Origin: Eutreptiella sp. 'Long Island Sound 2002' | Taxonomy: Eukaryota > Euglenozoa > Euglenophyceae > Eutreptiales > Eutreptiaceae | Length of the DNA: 64,000 bases | Reading direction: 5' to 3' | Assembly: GCA_964036045.1 (NCBI GenBank) | Contig: OZ038381.1 | Span: forward strand, 117,573,790 to 117,637,789 | Notes under the pieces: model-generated | The model's database searches: none | What the model was told of the DNA's origin: nothing | The model's input: only the letters and a program-made list of their open reading frames with translations | Shown: in pieces, positions 54,000 through 64,000 of the stretch | Position numbering within the stretch: position 1 is the stretch's first letter | Layout of the letters: every line of letters begins with the position of its first letter | Made by a program: the position numbers and the translations under genes

Positions 54000-55679
54000 C
54001 CGTCCCCCGCGAGCCGTGACCCTTGGGGGGCGGTTGTGATGTTGGTGGTGAGGGTGGTGTGGGTGTCGGAGTGGATGATTGTGCCGCTGGCGGTGTTGTT
54101 GGCGAGGGTGGTATGGGCGTTAGCGTAGATTAGGTTGGTGCTGGGCTAGTTGATGGTGGTTAGTTGGTGGGTCAGCTGTTGTCGCTGTCGTCGTCGCCGG
54201 TGGTGTTGGTGCGTCTGATGTCGTGGACACTGATAACGAGGGTGATGGTTGGTGAGTATGGCGAGGGTGACGTATGGGGCGTATGTAGTGTTGCTGGTGG
54301 TGTCGATGGTGAGGGTGTTGTTTCTGGCGGTTGGGGCGTAACATTTGTGGACCGGACGTGGCGCTGGTGGCGACGGTGCTGTAGATGACGGATGAGGTGG
54401 CCCACGTCGCCTCCGGTGGTGGAGGTGTGATAGGTGCCGTGGTGGTGAGGTTGGTGTTGGGGACAGTGGGGTGCCGCGGGTGGTGTATTGGTTGTCCGTG
54501 GTGGGGCTGTTCTTGGTTTGTGGGTAGTCCCCGTCCGGCGGTGGTGGTGTTGGTGGTGTTGATGTTCGTTGAGGCCGTTGGCGATGCCAGGGGTTCCTGG
54601 CCTCGCGCGGGGTGCTGGTGGCGCTGGTGAGTGTAGATGGTCCCATGGGTGGCGGTGCCATTGACGGCCCGGCCGGGTGTTCTGGCAGTGATGCTGACGG
54701 TGTGGGTGCGGTGGCGGCAGTGTTGTGGTCGTTAGTTCATTGAGGTTTGTGTGTGTTGTCGGTGACACTGATGGTGGGTCGGCGTAGGCGCTGCTGGCTG
54801 GTGTTGGTCCGGGTGTGGGAGGTTTTTGGGTTGTTTTGGGCGCTAGCGGCTGGCTTTACTGCTGGTGCTGATCATCGTCTTCTGGCGGAGGGTGATGTCG
54901 CTGGGGGGGTGTCCGCTGGTGCTGCTGCAGCTTTCCGGTGGAGGTGTGGTTTAGGGTGCGGCGTTGCTGGGTGGCGCCGACGGTGGGTGGCGTGACTGGT
55001 GGGTGGCAGCGGTAGTGGGGATGTCGGTTGTTGGTGAGGCTGCCGTCGTCGGTGATTCGGTTGGTGCTGGTGACGGTGTCGCTGGTTGTGCAGATGATGG
55101 GGGGAGGGAAGGGGGACCTATATCCTGGTGGTTTGTGAGGGTGTTGTGGCTATCGGTCGACTGTGCTGCTCTCGGTGGTGTTTGTGAGGGCGGTGCGGGT
55201 GTTGGCCGGGAGTGTTGTCGGCGATGCTCTGGTTTTTAGTGCCTGCAGTTCGTGGTCGTAGGTGGTTAGCCGGGCTTTGTCGCTGGTGAGGGTGGTGCAA
55301 GTGGTGTCAGTGACTGTTCGGCTGGTGCCGTTTGTGCGGACTGTGTGGTTGGTGCGTCAGGGGTCGGTGGCGTTGGTGACGGTGACGCTCGTGCGTTGGG
55401 GGTTGGTGCCGGTGGTGGCGCTCCCATGGTGAGGGTGCCGGGGACGCGGGGTGGCTCCGCGTTGTTGGGTTTTCTCCTCGCCATTCCTGGCGGAGGGTGC
55501 CGCTGGTGTCGCTGGTGGTGAGGGTGGTGGATGTGGTGGTGTTGCTACCTTGTTTTGTGCTGCTTGGATAGTAGGGACCCCTGGTTGATGTTGACGATGC
55601 TCCAGTTGATGTCGATGCGGTGGGTGTGACTGTGTGTGCTGTTGCTGTTTCTACCCTTGGCTGGGGGCCCGGTGGGTGG
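54000..55679. other. G+T-rich repetitive stretch, no supported gene
   Basis: GTTGGTG/GGTGTTG-rich sequence, similar in style to the following higher-order repeat. One minus-strand island reads NNTLTIDTTSNTTYAPYVTL near 54270-54330. No domain recognised. Confidence 0.4.
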
Positions 55680-58600
55680 AGCTGGTGGCATTTGTTCGCC
55701 AGCCGTGCTGGCGTCTTTGGTGATGCCGTCGGTGGGGCGCCCTAAGTGTTACTCTATGCCGGGGTCCTGGTGGTGGTGGTAGTGGTGTTGTAGGTGACGG
55801 TACCTCGGCACGTTGTTGGTGGGGTTGGTGGTTGTGTGGATATTGCCGTGGGTGTTGGCGGCGTTGGTGTTGCCGACAGTGAGGGTGTCACGGTGGTTGG
55901 CGTGTCTCGTGGTGGTCTGATGGTGTGGGTGTTGTTGGTGTTGGTGCTGGGCGCCGCTTGCGTTTGGGTGGTCAGCGGTTCCGGGCGTGCCACTCGTGGC
56001 TGGTGTTTGGCCGGCTTGTGGTCCTGGTGGTGCCGGTTGTCTCTGGTGTTGGGTTACTTTCTTCGGCTGTCCTTGGGTCTGTAGTGGCAGGTGTTGCATC
56101 GGTTGTGGTCGAGGGTGTCGATGCTGCGGGTGGGTGGCGGTGTCGCCGTGCTGCGCTGTCGGTGGTGCTGGTGATGGTGTTGGTGAAGGCGCCGCCGGGG
56201 GAGCTGTGAGTTTTTGGCGTTGTAGGGCGTTGTAGGTGATGCCCTGGTGGTGTTCTGACGGTGGAGGCGGGACCTCGCCACTCCTGGCGGAGGTTCCCAT
56301 GGGCGTCGTTGGCCGGTGTGTTGGCGCTGGCCCCCTTGGTGTCGCTGTTGCCGATGGTGTCCTACCGGCTGGTGTCGCCGTGGTGGCTGTCGTTGATGCT
56401 CCGGGTTGCTTTTTGTGACGTTGCACTGTCGTTGGTGCCGTCGGTGATGCCTGTGGTGAGGTCGTTGCGGGTGTTGCTATTGTTTACGGCGTCTCTGATG
56501 GTGTTGATGCTGCTGGTGGTTGGTGTGGGTCTGTGTGTGGGTTGTCAGTGGCCTGTGTTCGGGGGTGGGCGTTTGCTTGTTCCTGTGGCTCTGTCTGGCA
56601 GGGTGTGCAGTAGGTGGCCTGGGCAAGTGGTGATGCTGTTGGTGAGGCAGGTGCCGCCGCTGGTGTGGGTGCCGCTGGTGACTGTGTGGTGGATGGCGCC
56701 CTGTGGTTGGTTTGGTGGCGAGCGTCCTCGCCTCTTCTGGCCGGAGGCGGGTGGTTCGCTGGCTCACCGGTTGTGGTGGCTTTGGTTTCCTCTGGTGGCG
56801 GAGATTGCCGGTGGCGACGCTGATGGTGGGCCGATGCTGGCGATGGTGTGTTTGATGCCGTTCGCTTGGGTGATGTAGGCGTTGTATCCGGTGTTGGTTG
56901 GTGCGTAGGTATCGTAGGCGATGGTGAGGACGGCGGTGCCGCCAGTGATGGTGATGGTGAGGCTGTTGTGTTGGCTTGATTGTTGGTGGTGTTGGTGTTT
57001 CGGATGGTGTGGATGCTGTTGATGGTGGTACTGGGTGCGGGTAGGTGGGTGGCGCGGTTGTAAGGCCTTGGGTGTAACATGGTCGTTCGGTGGTTTCTTT
57101 TGTTCGTTCGATGTTGGCGAGAGTGTCTCAGGCGTCGTGCTGGGTGCTGGGGTTGCTGGTGTTGCTGACGGCGTCTCCGTTGGTTCCGGGTGTTTCCGCT
57201 GGTGAGGGTGTTGTGGCGTTCGGTTTGGGTGTTGGTGGCGGTGCAGGTGTGAGTGTCGCAGTTACTGGTCCTGGGTTTGGGCGTGGTTGATTGGGTGTTG
57301 CTTGGTGTGGGCGCTCGCCACTCCTGACTGAGGGCTTGGTGGCGTTTGTTCGCCAGTCGTGCTGGCGTCCTTGGCGATGCCGATGGTGGGGGTGCCCCAG
57401 GTGTTACTCTGTGCCCGGGTCGTGGTGGTGGTGGTAGGGGTGTTGTAGGTGACGGCACCTTAGCCCGTCGTTGGTGGGGTTGGTGGTGCTGTGGATAGTG
57501 CCGCGGGTGTTGGCGGCGTTGGTGGTGGTGGTGGTAGGGATGTTGTAGGTGACGGCACCTTGGCCCGTCGTTGGTGGGGTTGGTGGTGGTGTGGATAGTG
57601 CCGCGGGTGTTGGCGGCGTTGGTGTCGCCGACGGTGAGGGTGTCATAGATATTCCTTGGTGGTTGGCGTGTCTCGTGGTGGTCTGATGGCGTGGGTGTTG
57701 TTGGTGTTCGTGCTGGGCGCGCCCTGCGTTTGGGTGGTCGGCGGTTCCGGGCGTGCCACTCGTGGCTGGTGGTTGGTCGGTTTGTGATCCTGGTGGGTTG
57801 GTGCCGGTTGTTTCCTGTTATGGGGAGGTTGGTGCTGTGGGTTGTTGGCGGTGGCGCTGTGTTGCCGCTGTTGGTGGTGCTGCTGACGGTGTTGGCGAGG
57901 GCGCCGCCGGCGGAGCTGTGGGTGATGTCGAAGGCGAGGGCGCTGTAGGTGATGCCCTGGTGGACGGTGATGTTCTGACGGTGGGGGTGGGTCCTCGCCA
58001 CTCCTGGCGGAGGTTCCCATGGGCGTCGCTGGCCGGCGTGTTGTCCCCCTTGGTGTCGTTGATGTTGATGGTTTTGTACCGCCCGGTGTTGCCGTGGCGG
58101 CTGTCGTTGACGCTCCCAGTTGTTGTTGCTGAGGTCGCACTGTCGTGGCGGTGGCGGTGATGCTGGTGGTGAGGTCGTTGCGGGCGTTGCTATGGTTTGC
58201 GGCGTCTCTGATGTTGCTGATGCTGCTGGTGGTTGGTGTGGGTCTGTGTGTGGGTGGTCAGTGGCCTGTGTTCGGGGGTGGGCGCTTGCTGGTTTCTGTG
58301 GCTCTGTCTGGGAGGGTGTGCAGTAGGTGGTGTGAGCTGCTGGTGATGCTGTTGGTGAGGGTGGTACAAGCGATGCCCCGGGTGGTGTCGTGGGTGAGGG
58401 TGGTGTTGGTGGCGCCGGTGGTGTGGGTGCCGCTGGTGACTGCGTGGTGGATGGCGCCCTGTGGTTGCTTTGGTGGCGAGGGTGTTGTTGTTGATGGTTC
58501 TGGGCGTGTGCCCTCGCCTCACCTGGCCGGGGCTTGGTGGTTTGTTGGTTCACCGGTTGTGGTGGCTTTGGTTTCCTCTGGTGGCGGAGGTTGCCGGTGG

Positions 58601-59110
58601 CGACGCTGATGGTGGGGTGATGCTGGCAATGGTGTGTTTGATGCTGTTTGCTTGGGTGATGTGGGTGCTGTAACCGGTGTTGGTGTGCGTAGGTTTCGTA
58701 GGCGATGGTGCCGGCGGTGATGGTGTTGGTGAGGGTGTTGTGCTGGCTTGATTGTTGGTGGTGTTGCTGTTTCCGATGGTGTGGATGCTGGTGGCGGTGG
58801 TTCTGAGTGCGGGTCGGTGGGGGGCGCGGGTGCGGTCGTTGGTCAGTGTTGGGTGGCTTCGTGTGTTGGTTTGTTTTTAGGGTAGGGTGTCTTAGGTGTT
58901 GTGCTGGGTGCTGGGGTTGGTGGTGTTGCCAACAGTGTCTCCATTGGTTCCGGGTGTTTCCGCTGGTTAGGGTGTTGTGGCGTCCGGCTTGGGTGTTGGT
59001 GGCGGTGCTGCTGTAGGTGTCGTAGTGCCTGGTCCTGGGTTTGGGCGTGGTTGGTTGGGTGTTGCTGGATGTGGCCGCTCGCCACTCCTGGCTGAGGGTT
59101 TGGTGGGTCC
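55680..59110 (-). repeat. Two tandem higher-order repeat units of 1.65 and 1.76 kb
   Basis: TTTGTTCGCC recurs at 55691 and 57345 (1654 bp). GTGCTGGGTGCTGG recurs at 57137 and 58901 (1764 bp); the extra length is explained by a 100-bp duplication in the second unit. Many intermediate blocks match in order. On the minus strand both units encode DTLTVGDTNAANT-like and GITYSAL-like peptides, so an ancestral Thr/Asn-rich repeat protein is possible, but every frame is now broken. Each unit contains CGCCACTCCTGGC-type motifs. Confidence 0.8.
57437..57636. repeat. Local 100-bp tandem duplication
   Basis: TGTTGTAGGTGACGGCACCTT recurs 100 bp apart (57441 and 57541) with near-identical flanks. Confidence 0.8.
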
Positions 59111-60399
59111 ACCTCTGTGTCCTAGCGGTGTTTCTGGCGGCCCTGCAGCTCCCCTTGCGGGGTGTTGCTGGGTTCTTGTTCTTTCATGTGTTGCGTGCGT
59201 TTGTGGTGCGGGCGGTGCTTGCGCTTTGGTGTGTGGTGTGCGTTTGTGGGGCTCGTGTAGGTGGCGGTTGTGGTGGTGTGTGTTGTGTGCATGCGCGGGC
59301 GTGTGTGCGGTGTGTTGGTGGTGCGTTTGGGTGCCTGTCCTCGCCTTTCTAGGCTTGGTTTGGCAGCTCTGTGTGGGTGGGGGGGCTGTGTGTCGTGGCC
59401 CCTCTCCCGTCTCGGCTGTGTGGTTCCCCGCCCCCCCTGGCTGGGGCCTGTTGGTGGTGTGTCCCCCCACCGCCCCCTTTGCGTGCCCTCCCCCGTCTGT
59501 CTCTTTTCCGCGTCGCTTGGGGCGGTGTTCCCCTGGTGCCGTGCCCGGGCCTTCCCGGCTGTGGTGGGTGGGAGGGGGTCCTTGTCGTCGGCTCGGGTCC
59601 CTTCCCCTGGTGTTTCCCCCTGGGGGGGCTGTTGCTTGCACTCCCCGTCAGGGTGTAACTCTGTTGTACAGGCCGTCCATTTGTACCCGCTCGGTACAAA
59701 TGGACCTGCTCCGTAGCCAGGTACTCCAGCTATTCCCCACACCGGGGTCGGGTACACTGATGGTCGCAGGGGAGTCCTTGCGGGATAGGCGTGTCTCTTG
59801 CCTGCCCCGATGGACGGTGTGCCCTACCCGCAGCCCCTTGCTGGGCCCGAACCGCAGTACGTGCCGGGGGGAGTGCTCTTGGTCAGGCCCATTGGTCATC
59901 CCCCCAGGCCGGTGCCACCGCGGGCCGCTGACCAACTGTCCCGGGTGTATCCCACCTTATTGCGTGTGCTCAGGTGGGGCCGATACGGTCACTGGGGGGG
60001 GGGCCAAACCCCTGGGGTTGGGTCTCTCGCCTGCGTCTGCCGTTGGCCCTTTTCGTCCCGCCCCCCTTTTTGCTGTGTGGTTTGCGGTGGTGGGTTTCCC
60101 GTCTCTCCCGGGTGGGCTGGTGGTAGTGGGGGGCGCTTTTTACTTTTCCTGGCTGTGTTGCTTGTGTGCGTGTCCCCACCTCCCCTGGTTGTGGTTTGCC
60201 GTCGGTGTGTGTGTTTGTGGCGTGATGCGTGCGCGCGTGGTGTCTGTGTTGGTCTGTGTGTCGTGCGTTCGTGGTGGCGTGGGTGTGGGTGTGCCTTCCG
60301 TGTGTGTTGGTGTGTGTGTGTGCGTGTGTGGGTGTGTGGCTGGGGCTGGCTGGGGCTTGCTGCTGGTGTGGGTGTGGGTGTGGTTGGTGTGTGCTGTGG
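59111..60399. other. G+T/C-rich stretch without supported gene
   Basis: Open frames exist in several phases, but all are low complexity. It contains a perfect hairpin at 59675-59705 and otherwise shows no recognised feature. Confidence 0.4.
59675..59705. other. Perfect 13-bp inverted repeat (hairpin)
   Basis: GTCCATTTGTACC and GGTACAAATGGAC are exact reverse complements with a CGCTC loop, more AT-rich than the surroundings. Confidence 0.8.
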
Positions 60400-61960
60400 G
60401 TGGTCCCTCGCTGGCTGGGGTCCGCTGGCAGCGGTGGTGTGTGGTGTGTGGTGCGTGGTTTGTGGTGTGTGGTGTGCGGCGGTGGTGTGTTGGTGGGGTT
60501 GTGGCTGGTGTGTGGTGTGGCTGGTCCCTTGCCACTCGTGGCAGAGGTTCCTGTGTGCTACTCCCCGCCACTCCTGGCTGGGTTTCGCTGCCGCTGGTGG
60601 TGGGCGTCCCTCGCTACTCCTGGCTGAGGGTCCTGGGTGCGGTTCCCCGCCACTCCTGGCTCGGTTTCGCTGTCGGCGGTGGTGGGTGCTCCTCACCTCT
60701 CCTGGCTGAGGGCCCCAGGTGCGGTTCCCCGCCACTCCTGGCTGGGGTCCGCTGGCGGCGGTGGTGTGTGGTTTGTGGTGTGTGGTGTGTGGTTTGCGGC
60801 GGTGGTGTGTTGGTGGGGTTGTGGCTGGTGTGTGGTGTGGTTGGTCCCTCGTCACTCCTGGCAGAGGTCCCTGTGTGCTACTCCCCGCCACTCCTGGCTG
60901 GGTTCCACTGCCCGTTGTGGTGGGCGTTCCTCGCCATTCCTGGCTGAGGGTCCCGGGTGCGGTTCTCTCCACTCCTGGCTGGGCTTCGCTGTCGGCGGTG
61001 GTGGGTGCTCCTCGCCACTCCTGGCTGAGGGCCCCGGGTGCGGTTCCCCGCCACTCCTGGCTGGGGTCTGCTGGCGGCGGTGGTGTGTGGTGTGTGGTGT
61101 GTGGTGTGTGGTGTGCGGCGGTGGTGTGTTGGTGGGGTAGTGGCTGGTGTGTGGTGTGGTTGGTCCCTCGCCACTCCTGGTGGAGGTTCCTGTGTGCTAC
61201 TCCCCGCCACTCCTGGCTGGGTTTCGCTGCCGGTGGTGGTGGGCGTTCCTCGCCACTCCTGGCTGAGGGTCCAGGGTGCGGTTCCCTGCCACTCCTGGCT
61301 GGGTTTCGCTGTCGGCGGTGGTGTGTGGTGTGTGGTGTGTGGTGTGTGGTGTGTCGTGTGCGGCGGTGATGTGTTGGTGGGGTTGTGGCTGATGTGTGGT
61401 GTGGTTGGTCCCTCACCACTCCTGGCGGAGGTTCCTGTGTGCTACTCCCTGCCACTCCTGGCTGGGTTTGACTGCCGGTGGTGTTGGGCGTTCCTCGCCA
61501 CTCCTGGCTGAGGGTGCTGGACGCGGTTCCCCGCCACTCCTGGCTGGGCTTCGCTGTCGGCAGTGGTGGGTGCTCCTCGCCACTCCTGGCTGAGGGCCCC
61601 GGGTGCGGTTCCCCGCCACTCCTGGCTGGGATCTGCTGGCGGCGGTGGTGTGTGGTGTGTGGTGTGTGGTGCGTGGTGTGTGGTGTGCGGCGGTGGTGTG
61701 TTGGTGGGGTTGTGGCTGGTGTGTGGTGTGGTTGGTCCCTCGCCACTCCTGGCGGAGGTTCCTGTGTGCTACTCCCCGCCACTCCTGGCTGGGTTTCGCT
61801 GCCCGTGGTGGTGGGCGTTCCTCGCCACTCCTGGCTGAGGGTCCCGGTCGCGGTTCTCCGCCACTCCTGGCTGGGGTCCGCGGGCAGTGGTGGTGTGCCG
61901 CTCCCCGCCACTCCTGGCTGGGGCCCGCCGGTTGTGGTGGTGTGTTTTGCGGGTGGGGGT
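60400..61960. repeat. Satellite of ~320 bp, five copies, rich in CGCCACTCCTGGC
   Basis: CTGTGTGCTACTCC recurs at about 60551, 60871, 61190, 61435 and 61762 (spacings 320, 319, 245, 327; one unit is shortened). Each unit has about five or six copies of the CGCCACTCCTGGC hairpin motif plus TGTGG-type simple sequence. Long open frames on both strands across this array follow from the repeat structure. Confidence 0.88.
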
Positions 61961-62479
61961 GTCCCTTGTTGTGTGTGTCTGTGGTGTGTGTGGGTGTGCG
62001 CGGTGGCCGTGCTGTGTTGTGTGTTGCGTGTTTGTGGTGTCTGCGTTGTTGGTGGTGTGGTGTGGTGGTGTGGCCGGTGTGTCTTCCGCGTGTGCTGGTG
62101 TGCGTGGTTGTGTGTGTGTGGTGTGCTGGTGGTCTGCGGTTTGGTGTCCCTGCCCCTTGCCACTCCTGGCCGTGGGCCGTGGGCGTGGTTGTGGTGGTGG
62201 GGGCCCTGGGTGCCCTTCTCCTTGGTCTTGGTGTGTGTGTGTGCGCTGTGTCGCCCTTCGTGTTGGTATGGGTTGCGTGGGGGGGGTCGTGCGCGGTGTG
62301 GCTGCCGTGTGTGTGCGTGTGTGTGCTTGCGGTGTGTGGTTGGTGGGGTGTGTCATACCTTGGTTGGTTCTCGTTGTCGGTCGGCATGTTCGTGTTCAAA
62401 AAGCAGAAGGAGAGGTCCTGTAGACGTGTAGCAGAAATGCGTGGTATGCGTGACGCGTATTACGTACCTCTCTATTTGT
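61961..62479. other. GT-rich flank of the satellite, no supported gene
   Basis: TGTGTG- and GTGGTG-rich sequence that turns into less biased sequence after 62395. No domain or RNA gene recognised. Confidence 0.4.
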
Positions 62480-63620
62480 CCCACCGTGTTTTCTTCCCCT
62501 GTAGAGAGAGAGCGTGTGCAGGTCTTTGGGGGGTTGGTTAGTTGGTTTCGCGTGTTGTGCCTTGTGTCTCCCCCCTTTTTCTTTTTCGTAGCGTCTTGGA
62601 TAACATACCTCTTTCCCTAGTGTTTCCCCTATAGAGAGGCCGTGGAAAGCGCCTTTGTGTGTTTTTTTTTCGATAACATACTTGTCATACATTTTGTAGC
62701 TTCTTGTTGTCATCCCCTATAGAGAAAGCGTGTGCTTGTTTGTGGGTGGGGCGGGGCTGGGGTTTCATACCATGTTTCTCCTTTGTCTTGTCTCCGTCTT
62801 CTTGTATCTTGCGGCCTTGTGTATGTTTGTGTTTTCGTGTGCGGTCCATTTCTTTGGCGCCCTCCCTCGCATTCTTAACATACTTGTTCGCCATACCATT
62901 GTTTCCCCGTGGTTCGTGGCCATCCCATATAGTGAGAGCGTGTGCGTGTCTGCCAATGGGGCGGGGTGGGGTTTTATACCATGTTTCTCCTTGCTCTTGT
63001 CTCCGTCTTCTTGTACCTTGCGGTCTTGTTTATGTGTGTGCGTGTGTGCGTGGTCCGTCCCTTTGACGCCGTCCTTCGCATTCTTAACATACTTGCTCGC
63101 CATACCATTGTTTCCCCGTGGTTCGTGGGCATCGCCTATAGCGGGAGCTTGTGCACGTTGTGTGGGTGGAGCGGGGATGCGGTTTCATACCATGTTTCTC
63201 TTTGACCTTGTTCCCGTTTTCTTTCACTTTGCGGCCTTGTGTACGTTTGGGTATGCGTGCGTGGTGCGCTCCCTTGGCGCCCTCCTTTGTATTTTTAACA
63301 TACTTGTTCGCCTTTTCATTGTTCCCCATGGTCTGTGGCCACCCCATACCTTTTGCGCTTTCTTGTCTTTTTCCGTCGTGTATCTCGCGGCGCTTGGAGC
63401 CTATGGAGGAATATGGGGGATATATGGTTGTGGTTTCTGTTTGTGGGCATGCCTTATGACGTGCGTGGTGGTTTGTCGTTCTTTTTTGCATGCGGCGTTG
63501 TCCCTTGGGCGCCCTCCTTCGCAACATACTTGGTTTTCTCATCTACGCATGTGTAGCGGTGGATATGATATGTAGGATGCATGGGGCCGTAACATACTTG
63601 TTTGTCTTACCTTCGTTTTC
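62480..63620. repeat. Satellite of ~208 bp, about five copies
   Basis: TTAACATACTTG-TCGCC recurs at about 62877, 63085 and 63297, with more diverged copies near 62600, 62675 and 63590. CCATTGTTTCCCCGTGG, TATAG-GAGAG-GTGTG and ATACCATGTTTCTC blocks keep the same order in each unit. No long open frame is kept. Confidence 0.8.
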
Positions 63621-63715
63621 CCGTGGTCTGTGGTTGTGTTTTCTTTGTTTGTGGTTTGGTGTTTCTCCTTTTGTTGTGTTTCCTTCTTTTTTTTTTCTTT
63701 GACGCGCACAGGCCG

Positions 63716-63985
63716 CCTAGCTCCTATGGCACGCACATTGCTAGGTGGTTTGGAGCACGCAATGTTCAATTTGTTCGTCGTCGCGGCTCGCTTGTTCTTG
63801 GTGTTCGCCTCTATTCATCTTCTTTGTTGTTGGAGCGCGCACAATTCCCTAGCGCCTAGGACACGCACTTTGCTAGGTGTTTTGGGGCAGGCAACCCTCA
63901 TCTTCGTCGCCGTTGCGACTCTGTTGTTCTTCTCTTTCTGTGAGTGTCCTAAATTTTTCGACCTCGTGAAACAGCAGCGTAAAAT
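63716..63985. repeat. Two-copy tandem repeat of ~132 bp
   Basis: CCTAGCTCCTATGGCACGCAC (63716) and CCTAGCGCCTAGGACACGCAC (63848) begin two similar segments, each continuing with TTGCTAGGTG-TTTGG-GCA and a CGTCG-rich part. Confidence 0.6.
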
Positions 63986-64000
63986 TTTTGTGGGGATTTT

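Larger units (their letters stand above)
40550..54000 (-). mobile_element. Decayed non-LTR retrotransposon (LINE) on the minus strand
   Basis: Minus-strand order: ORF1-like proteins (53.8-49.9 kb), endonuclease-RT (49.9-46.6 kb), RNase H (46.2-45.1 kb), zinc knuckle (45.1-44.65 kb), peptidase-like (44.7-42.7 kb). Frames are broken at many points. The limits are uncertain: the 3' end may be the (GGTA)5 tail at 38201, which would make the element unusually long, and the 5' end is near 54 kb. Several elements in tandem are an alternative. Confidence 0.7.

Noticed and set aside
56484-58553. Minus-strand 689-codon open frame
   Set aside because: Crosses the repeat units in shifting phase; the repeat peptides appear in different frames in the two units, so it is not a continuous gene.
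60400-61960. CRISPR-like array
   Set aside because: Units are ~320 bp with internal repeats, no unique spacers, eukaryotic context and no cas genes.
58977-62163. Overlapping 656- and 724-codon open frames on opposite strands
   Set aside because: Both derive from the ~320-bp satellite and GT-rich sequence; length follows from stop-poor repeats.

Overview
The window looks like a transposable-element graveyard from a large, repeat-rich eukaryotic genome, most plausibly a unicellular alga or another protist. I see no cellular housekeeping gene, rRNA gene or bacterial-type operon. The evidence for a eukaryote is Ty3/gypsy elements ending in chromodomains, a non-LTR (LINE) element with apurinic endonuclease, reverse transcriptase (RT) and RNase H, possible spliceosomal 3' splice sites, and satellite arrays. 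From memory, the gypsy pol proteins resemble those of dinoflagellates or large-genome green algae, but I could not check this. Base composition changes sharply between blocks: AT-rich near 3.8-5.6 kb and 12-34 kb, then strongly strand-biased (G+T on the + strand) from about 38 to 62 kb.

Left part (1-16 kb): a decayed chromovirus (element A), its relative A2 at 14.25-15.95 kb, and a decayed copy (element B) of a second gypsy family. A small unit, U, occurs twice in opposite orientation, at 3541-5980 and 14413-15034. The first copy is split by 1.74 kb of AT-rich DNA and the second sits inside the A2 RT gene. Element B is itself interrupted by an 898-bp GC-rich insertion flanked by 21-bp identical direct repeats.

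Middle (16-34.5 kb): a DNA-transposon-like remnant with a transposase-like gene, a broken TET/JBP-like 2-oxoglutarate dioxygenase and several unknown exons. It has been split by element C, a nearly intact Ty3/gypsy element (22693-33698) with 709-bp LTRs about 2% diverged by eye. Element C has a tRNA-iMet-type primer site, gag with a CCHC knuckle, and a 1602-residue Pol. Pol reads protease, a Dam-like methyltransferase-like domain, RT, RNase H, integrase and chromodomain. B and C share a long 3' UTR with a hairpin showing compensatory changes.

Right part (34.5-64 kb): tetranucleotide tails, a 322-bp tandem repeat, a 36-bp (12-codon) minisatellite with hairpin motifs, and a decayed minus-strand LINE at about 54 to 40 kb. 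The LINE carries endonuclease, RT, RNase H, a zinc knuckle and an apparent Ulp1-like cysteine peptidase. Beyond it lie higher-order repeats of 1.65-1.76 kb, a satellite of about 320 bp rich in a hairpin motif (CGCCACTCCTGGC), and a satellite of about 208 bp. The long open frames in these GC/GT-skewed repeats are mostly compositional.

The recurrent theme is mobile elements carrying nucleic-acid- or protein-modifying domains (methyltransferase-like, dioxygenase, peptidase), nested in one another.
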